This document shows, one piece after another, positions 6,684-9,762 of a stretch of DNA of 9,762 nt. Both the position numbers and the translations under genes were made by a program. The stretch is from Candidatus Heimdallarchaeota archaeon. Its GTDB lineage: Archaea > Asgardarchaeota > Heimdallarchaeia > Hodarchaeales > LC-3. Under the pieces are notes generated by a model that worked only from the letters and a program-made list of their open reading frames with translations, did no database searches and was not told the origin of the DNA. Positions within the stretch are counted from its first letter, which is position 1. Every line of letters starts with the position of its first letter. The DNA lies in assembly GCA_027364495.1 (NCBI GenBank), contig DAHXPE010000382.1:1-9762 (forward strand), given 5' to 3'.

Positions 6684-7496
6684 CTATTCAACTAATTGAA
6701 TATCGATTTCCTTTGTTTTCATTAGATGAATGATAACTCCACTATAAACGAGTGCTCTAAAAACTGGTCTCATAATATGTTTTGATGGATTAACTTCCAT
6801 TGGTCTTCTATTAGTTTCAAATACATTTAAAATTGTCAAATCAAGCTCTTGTGCTTTAGCAATCGTTTCCTCTACTTGATACCAATTAGGAAGAAATACC
6901 ATTATTGAAGAACCATTTTTTATTGCTTTTTTTACAGTCTCTAGCAAATTATAGGGAGTGGGCATATCAATAAAACACGCATCAAAAAAGTCAACTTCAG
7001 GAAGGACTTCAGTTGTTGTTATATCACCAACACGAAAAGAAACCTTTTCAGCTAAATTTACTTTCTCAAGATTTTCGTTAGCTATAGCTGAATGTTCACT
7101 TCGCAGATCAACTGTTACTACACTTCCAGATGTAGTATTTCGAGTGCAATAAAAAGCTAAAAAATACGTCATACTACCAGATCCGGTACCAATTTCTAAA
7201 ACTGTATCACCAGGACCAACACCAGCACCACTGATCATAGCAATAGCATCAGCATCATAAATGATATTTGTACCATGCTTCATAGCACGTGTGTATTGTT
7301 CATGTCTTGGTTGCATAAGTAGTAAACGATCATTTAGAATTGAAATGATACTACCATATTCTTTACCAATAATATCATCAAAATTAATAAAACCTTTATG
7401 CGTGTGTAAAGATTTTCCTGAACTAATTTGCCTTAACCATTCTTTTCCAGTGCTATCTCTAAAAACGACAAAATCATTTTCCTTTATAATATTCAT
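6684..7496 (-). CDS. trmI: tRNA (adenine-57/58-N1)-methyltransferase, archaeal TrmI
   Basis: TrmI methylates N1 of adenine 58 (and 57 in some archaea) in the tRNA T-loop using S-adenosylmethionine, usually as a tetramer. The 270-residue length is typical. An N-terminal beta domain (1-60, with a G-x-I.FDDIIGK pattern at 35-45) leads to MQPRHEQYTRAMKHGTNIIY (61-80) and the Rossmann fold: VLEIGTGSGSMT (99-110, SAM loop), VVTVDLRSEH (126-135), GDI (157-159) and the catalytic FIDMPTPYN (175-183, with Asp177). The ending, with NRRPMEVNPSKHIMRP and ALVYSGVI, is of archaeal TrmI type. No ribosome site precedes the ATG, and a TATAAAAA box about 31 bases upstream implies a nearly leaderless message. 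It lies 79 bases downstream of the mevalonate cluster with its own promoter. Confidence 0.9.
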   Translation of the reverse strand: MNIIKENDFVVFRDSTGKEWLRQISSGKSLHTHKGFINFDDIIGKEYGSIISILNDRLLLMQPRHEQYTRAMKHGTNIIYDADAIAMISGAGVGPGDTVLEIGTGSGSMTYFLAFYCTRNTTSGSVVTVDLRSEHSAIANENLEKVNLAEKVSFRVGDITTTEVLPEVDFFDACFIDMPTPYNLLETVKKAIKNGSSIMVFLPNWYQVEETIAKAQELDLTILNVFETNRRPMEVNPSKHIMRPVFRALVYSGVIIHLMKTKEIDIQLVE

Positions 7497-7523
7497 AAAA
7501 CAACCAATTCAAAAAAAAAAAAA

Positions 7524-7531
7524 TTTTTATA
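7524..7531 (-). promoter_or_regulatory. TATA box of trmI
   Basis: TATAAAAA on the minus strand, centred about 31 bases before the ATG, predicts initiation around 7499-7503 and a leader of only 3-7 bases. A 13-base A run (7511-7523) lies between box and start. Confidence 0.45.
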
Positions 7532-7575
7532 CTCTAAAATAAGAAGAAACCTAGATCAACCAATTATCGGCTAAT

Positions 7576-7944
7576 TCAGGGCTCCAAATTAAAAATAAAT
7601 GGAATTTTTTTTAATCTTATTAGTGGAATATATTGGATATAACCTAAATTGGATTCAGTTTCATCGAAACCAGAAGTGAAACTTAATTTAGTTTTAGCAT
7701 CAGCTCGGATGTCATATCTAAGAAAATTACCATCAGGTTCAGAATCAATTAGAGTAAATAATAAAATAGGTAAACCAGCATAATTGTAATAACCTGAAAA
7801 GCTAATTAATGATGCTAAGACAAATTTAGATTCTTTTTTGAAAACATAAATAGTACCATGTTGATTTAGAGAGGAGGAAATAATCCAGCGTGCTAAGTCA
7901 TCAGAGGACTGAACTTCAAAAGGGACAGCGGAATTAATATCCAT
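7576..7944 (-). CDS. Unrecognised 122-residue protein downstream of the DUF35 gene
   Basis: No family is recognised. The product is cytosolic by appearance, with a probable helix (SSDDLARWIISSSL, 13-26) and then a series of strand-like hydrophobic segments (GTIYVFKK, FVLASLISFSG, LPILLFTLID, FLRYDIRA, TKLSFTSGF, GYIQYIPLIRL, IPFIFNLEP). It has no cysteine, no transmembrane span and no obvious catalytic motif. It follows the DUF35 gene by 27 bases on the same strand, with an AGGT ten bases before the ATG, so it is probably the last gene of the mevalonate cluster. A small accessory or structural role is possible, but only linkage supports it. Confidence 0.65.
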   Translation of the reverse strand: MDINSAVPFEVQSSDDLARWIISSSLNQHGTIYVFKKESKFVLASLISFSGYYNYAGLPILLFTLIDSEPDGNFLRYDIRADAKTKLSFTSGFDETESNLGYIQYIPLIRLKKIPFIFNLEP

Positions 7945-7971
7945 TTGTGTATTACCTAACCAAAGTTTAAT

Positions 7972-8391
7972 TTATTTCTGCTGCCTTTTAACAAAATTAG
8001 GTGTGAACTTAAAGCCATATACAATGACACTATCTGCTGAATCCGCACCATACTTCCTAAATGCAGCTTTAACATGTTGGCCTATTTTTATCTGATCCAT
8101 ATCAACACCAACAATTTCAGACACAACTCTCGGTCCCTCTTCGAGTTCTATTATACCGACTGCATAAGGATGGTTAACTTCATGACGTTCAGGTGGGACG
8201 TGAGTTACGGTAAATGATACAATTTTCCCATAACCTGATAAAACCACTTCTTCTGTTGCTGGTTTTTTGGTTACTGGACAATAGGTTCTTGGAGGAAAAT
8301 AAATAATATCTTCTCCAGGTACTTTTGTCCCTATCATTCTATATCTTGATGCGATTGATCGCCATGATGATGGAATTGATCTTGTCGACAT
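7972..8391 (-). CDS. DUF35 OB-fold acyl-CoA-binding protein, thiolase partner, with degenerate zinc ribbon
   Basis: In archaea this family bridges thiolase and HMG-CoA synthase and shelters the CoA arm as acetoacetyl-CoA passes between them. The 139-residue protein has an N-terminal helix with the usual W..I..RYRMIG (10-21), a zinc-ribbon region (23-45) and an OB-fold (46-139) starting LSGYGKIVSFTVTHVPPE (51-68), then YAVGIIELEEGPRVV (76-90) and IKIGQHVKAAFRKYG (101-115). The ribbon normally reads C-x2-C...C-x2-C. Here positions 24, 27 and 41 are Val, Glu and Thr, and only Cys38 remains, while the FPPR between them is kept. The ATG at 8391 is chosen over one 57 bases upstream because GAGGT (8399-8403) is 7 bases before it; the longer form would overlap the thiolase and add a non-family extension. 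Confidence 0.9.
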   Translation of the reverse strand: MSTRSIPSSWRSIASRYRMIGTKVPGEDIIYFPPRTYCPVTKKPATEEVVLSGYGKIVSFTVTHVPPERHEVNHPYAVGIIELEEGPRVVSEIVGVDMDQIKIGQHVKAAFRKYGADSADSVIVYGFKFTPNFVKRQQK

Positions 8392-8398
8392 ATTTAAA

Positions 8399-8404
8399 AC
8401 CTCA
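8399..8404 (-). promoter_or_regulatory. Ribosome-binding site of the DUF35 gene overlapping the thiolase stop
   Basis: TGAGGT on the minus strand contains both the thiolase TGA stop (8402-8404) and the GAGGT ribosome site (8399-8403), 7 bases before the DUF35 ATG at 8391. This implies translational coupling in one message and fixes the start. Confidence 0.7.
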
Positions 8405-9583
8405 TTTTGAAAATATATTAACTGAAGCTGAACTACCGCTTCCGCCAAGACAGTTAGCTAATCCATTTTTGGCATCTTTTACCTGTCTTTCTTTTTGGGT
8501 TTCACCACGTAATTGCCAAAAGATTTCAGCAGCTTGTGCTACTCCAGTTGCACCAATTGGATGTCCCATAGCTTTCAAACCACCACTTGGGCTTGTTACT
8601 AAACCTTCAGTTTTTAAACTTGTTTTTTCTTGTAAAGATGCTATACCAGCTGTACCTGGTTTAAAAAATCCTAAATCCTCTAAACAAATAAGTTCTGTTA
8701 TAGTATAGTTATCATACATTTCTGCTAATTGAATATCACTTGGTTTAAGGCCAGCCATTGCAAATGCCCTTTTACCAGCTTCTTTTGTAGCACTAAATGA
8801 TGTTAAATCAGCTCTATCATGCAGGGCAATTGTGTCCGTAGCCATACCAATACCACTAACCCAGATAGGAGTATCAGTGAAATTTTTTACTAAATCTGCT
8901 TTTGTCAATATTACAGCAGCAGCTCCATCGCTAGCAGGGGAGCAATCTAATAAAGTAAGAGGTTCAGAAACCATACTTGAACTAATAATTTGATCTATTG
9001 TAAATGCTCTCCTAAAATGAGCATTTTTATTAAATACTGCGTGATTATGGTTTTTTGCTGATACAGAAGCAAGCCATTTTCGATTATTTTCATTTGGATA
9101 TTTTTCAAAATAGGCTTGTGCCATCATTGCAAAAGCACCTGTTTCTGTTAGTCCACTCAATGCTTCCCATTCAGCATCGAGAGACGATGATTGAAGACTG
9201 ACTATTGCACTTGAACGTACCTGATCAGTCATCTTTTCAACCCCAACAACCACAACAGTATCCATTAATCCACTTAAAATAGACATATATGCTTGAGCTA
9301 TTGCAAATCCTCCAGAAGCTCCACTTGCTTCTATTTTGAAGGCTGGTTTACCACCTAATCCAGAGTGATCCGCGATTAATGCTCCAAGATTTGCTTGTCC
9401 ATTTAATAAATCAGAACCCGCATTTGAAACGAATATACCATGAATTGCATCAGATGATATACCTTTTTCAACGCTGTTTATAGCTTCAATAACTGCTTGT
9501 GAGCCTAGACTCCTCAAGCTTTGATCCCAGTGTTCACCAAACTTAGTTTGTGAAGCAGAGATAATTGCAACTTTACCATTCAT
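8402..9583 (-). CDS. Archaeal SCP-x-type thiolase lacking the nucleophilic cysteine
   Basis: The family forms acetoacetyl-CoA from two acetyl-CoA, the first step of mevalonate synthesis, in a complex with DUF35 and HMG-CoA synthase. The 393-residue, full-length protein shows the N-terminal KVAIISASQTKFGEHWDQSL, VVVVGVEKMTD (110-120), LLDCSPASDGAAAVI, AEMYDNYTITELICLEDLGF (287-306; the HDxFT-like loop is YDNYT), GGLKAMGHPIGATG (334-347, His341) and NCLGGSG (377-383, Cys378). The nucleophile block, normally EAACASGG, is EASGASGG (85-92), with Gly88 (codon GGA) at the cysteine position. Cys378 aligns with the acid/base cysteine of classical thiolases, so the second half of the active site looks intact. 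GGATGAT lies 8 bases before the ATG. The frame has no other defect. It may be a scaffold, a decarboxylase or a non-ping-pong condenser. Confidence 0.88.
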   Translation of the reverse strand: MNGKVAIISASQTKFGEHWDQSLRSLGSQAVIEAINSVEKGISSDAIHGIFVSNAGSDLLNGQANLGALIADHSGLGGKPAFKIEASGASGGFAIAQAYMSILSGLMDTVVVVGVEKMTDQVRSSAIVSLQSSSLDAEWEALSGLTETGAFAMMAQAYFEKYPNENNRKWLASVSAKNHNHAVFNKNAHFRRAFTIDQIISSSMVSEPLTLLDCSPASDGAAAVILTKADLVKNFTDTPIWVSGIGMATDTIALHDRADLTSFSATKEAGKRAFAMAGLKPSDIQLAEMYDNYTITELICLEDLGFFKPGTAGIASLQEKTSLKTEGLVTSPSGGLKAMGHPIGATGVAQAAEIFWQLRGETQKERQVKDAKNGLANCLGGSGSSASVNIFSK

Positions 9584-9591
9584 AAAATTAA

Positions 9592-9598
9592 ATCATCC
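9592..9598 (-). promoter_or_regulatory. Ribosome-binding site of the thiolase gene
   Basis: GGATGAT on the minus strand, 8 bases before the ATG at 9583, resembles GGAGGTGAT and supports the chosen start. Confidence 0.45.
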
Positions 9599-9613
9599 AT
9601 TTGCTTTATAATG

Positions 9614-9622
9614 AAAAAAAAA
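9614..9622 (-). terminator. Oligo-T run between HMG-CoA synthase tail and thiolase
   Basis: On the minus strand nine T residues begin about 19 bases after the upstream gene's stop, within the 57-base gap. It could end or attenuate transcription ahead of the thiolase gene. It may also be chance in AT-rich DNA, since no strong promoter is visible after it. Confidence 0.25.
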
Positions 9623-9640
9623 TATATTTAGCTTTTCTGC

Positions 9641-9762
9641 TTATTCAGCCACGTCTTTAATTTTACCACGGAATTTAGCATATTCAGCATAGGTAATATT
9701 TAGTTTATAATTTATATAATCCTCAGTCAAAGGTGCTTTGTAACGGACTTCATTTATTTTGT
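9641..9762 (-). CDS. C-terminal end of a probable hydroxymethylglutaryl-CoA synthase (partial)
   Basis: HMG-CoA synthase condenses acetoacetyl-CoA with acetyl-CoA to HMG-CoA for isoprenoid lipid synthesis. Only the last 39 residues are in the window; the gene runs off the right edge and its TAA is at 9641-9643. The tail, with PLTEDYINYKLNITYAEYAK and then FRGKIKDVAE, has the '.YaeYakfRgki' ending that I associate with archaeal HMG-CoA synthases. The archaeal order HMG-CoA synthase, thiolase, DUF35 supports it strongly. No active-site residue is visible in this piece, so identity rests on the tail pattern and the neighbours. Confidence 0.55.
   Translation of the reverse strand, partial: KINEVRYKAPLTEDYINYKLNITYAEYAKFRGKIKDVAE

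Noticed and set aside
7261..7542. Open frame of 93 residues on the plus strand opposite trmI
   Set aside because: It mirrors the trmI N-terminal coding region and ends in its promoter A/T runs; a shadow frame.
8392..8448. Longer DUF35 reading from the ATG at 8448
   Set aside because: The added 19 residues are read from the thiolase gene in another frame and are absent from the family; the GAGGT site supports 8391.
8325..8708. Open frame of 127 residues on the plus strand opposite the thiolase and DUF35 genes
   Set aside because: It is antisense to two well-conserved genes and has no recognisable motif.
8402..9583. Thiolase as a pseudogene
   Set aside because: Apart from the single Cys-to-Gly change the frame is full length, the other motifs are intact and it has a ribosome site and a coupled downstream gene, so decay is not the best explanation.
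1..9762. tRNA, rRNA, CRISPR array, insertion sequence or integrase
   Set aside because: Read through all intergenic stretches on both strands; no cloverleaf with a T-loop GTTC core, no regularly spaced repeat and no transposase-like frame was found.

Overview
The window is AT-rich and looks archaeal. The evidence is an archaeal-type mevalonate gene set (HMG-CoA synthase tail, thiolase, DUF35/OB-fold protein), an archaeal-type TrmI tRNA methyltransferase, an A/V-type ATPase subunit E, TATA-like boxes about 25 bases before several starts, and GGAGGTGAT-type ribosome sites. A JAMM metalloprotease of the eukaryotic Rpn11/CSN5 type (GW-HSHPG...LSG-D-NTQ) suggests an Asgard archaeon. That assignment is inferred; no marker gene here proves it.

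Layout. Bases 1-140 hold the 3' end of an unrecognised + strand gene, followed by a T9 run. gcvT follows (211-1365, +) and converges on a small acidic, tryptophan-rich, PC4-like protein (1375-1743, -). A 240-base AT-rich divergent promoter region separates that gene from a two-gene + strand operon: a roughly nine-pass membrane protein (1984-2985) and a 348-residue soluble protein (3013-4059) that resembles an M48-type zincin whose metal site has been lost. The operon converges, with a 3-base gap, on a lone A/V-ATPase subunit E gene (4063-4674, -). That gene shares a 197-base divergent promoter region with the Rpn11-like JAMM gene (4872-5786, +). Then, all on the - strand, come an exported, membrane-anchored, sequon-rich protein (5817-6500), trmI (6684-7496), and an apparent cluster that reads leftward from the window's right edge: HMG-CoA synthase tail (9641-9762), thiolase (8402-9583), DUF35 protein (7972-8391) and an unrecognised 122-residue protein (7576-7944).

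How the genes relate. In archaea the thiolase makes acetoacetyl-CoA, HMG-CoA synthase condenses it with acetyl-CoA, and the DUF35 protein bridges the two enzymes in one complex that feeds isoprenoid lipid synthesis. Gene order and spacing here fit that complex, but the thiolase has Gly88 where the nucleophilic cysteine should be, and the DUF35 partner keeps only one of four zinc-ribbon cysteines. Both genes are otherwise intact. This is the most surprising signal in the window. Two further points stand out: the JAMM protein has a C-terminal beta-rich extension and lies away from any visible ubiquitin genes, and the 348-residue protein may contain two degenerate zincin-like halves.

No tRNA, rRNA, CRISPR array, insertion sequence or integrase was seen. 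No gene-free stretch exceeds 240 bases.
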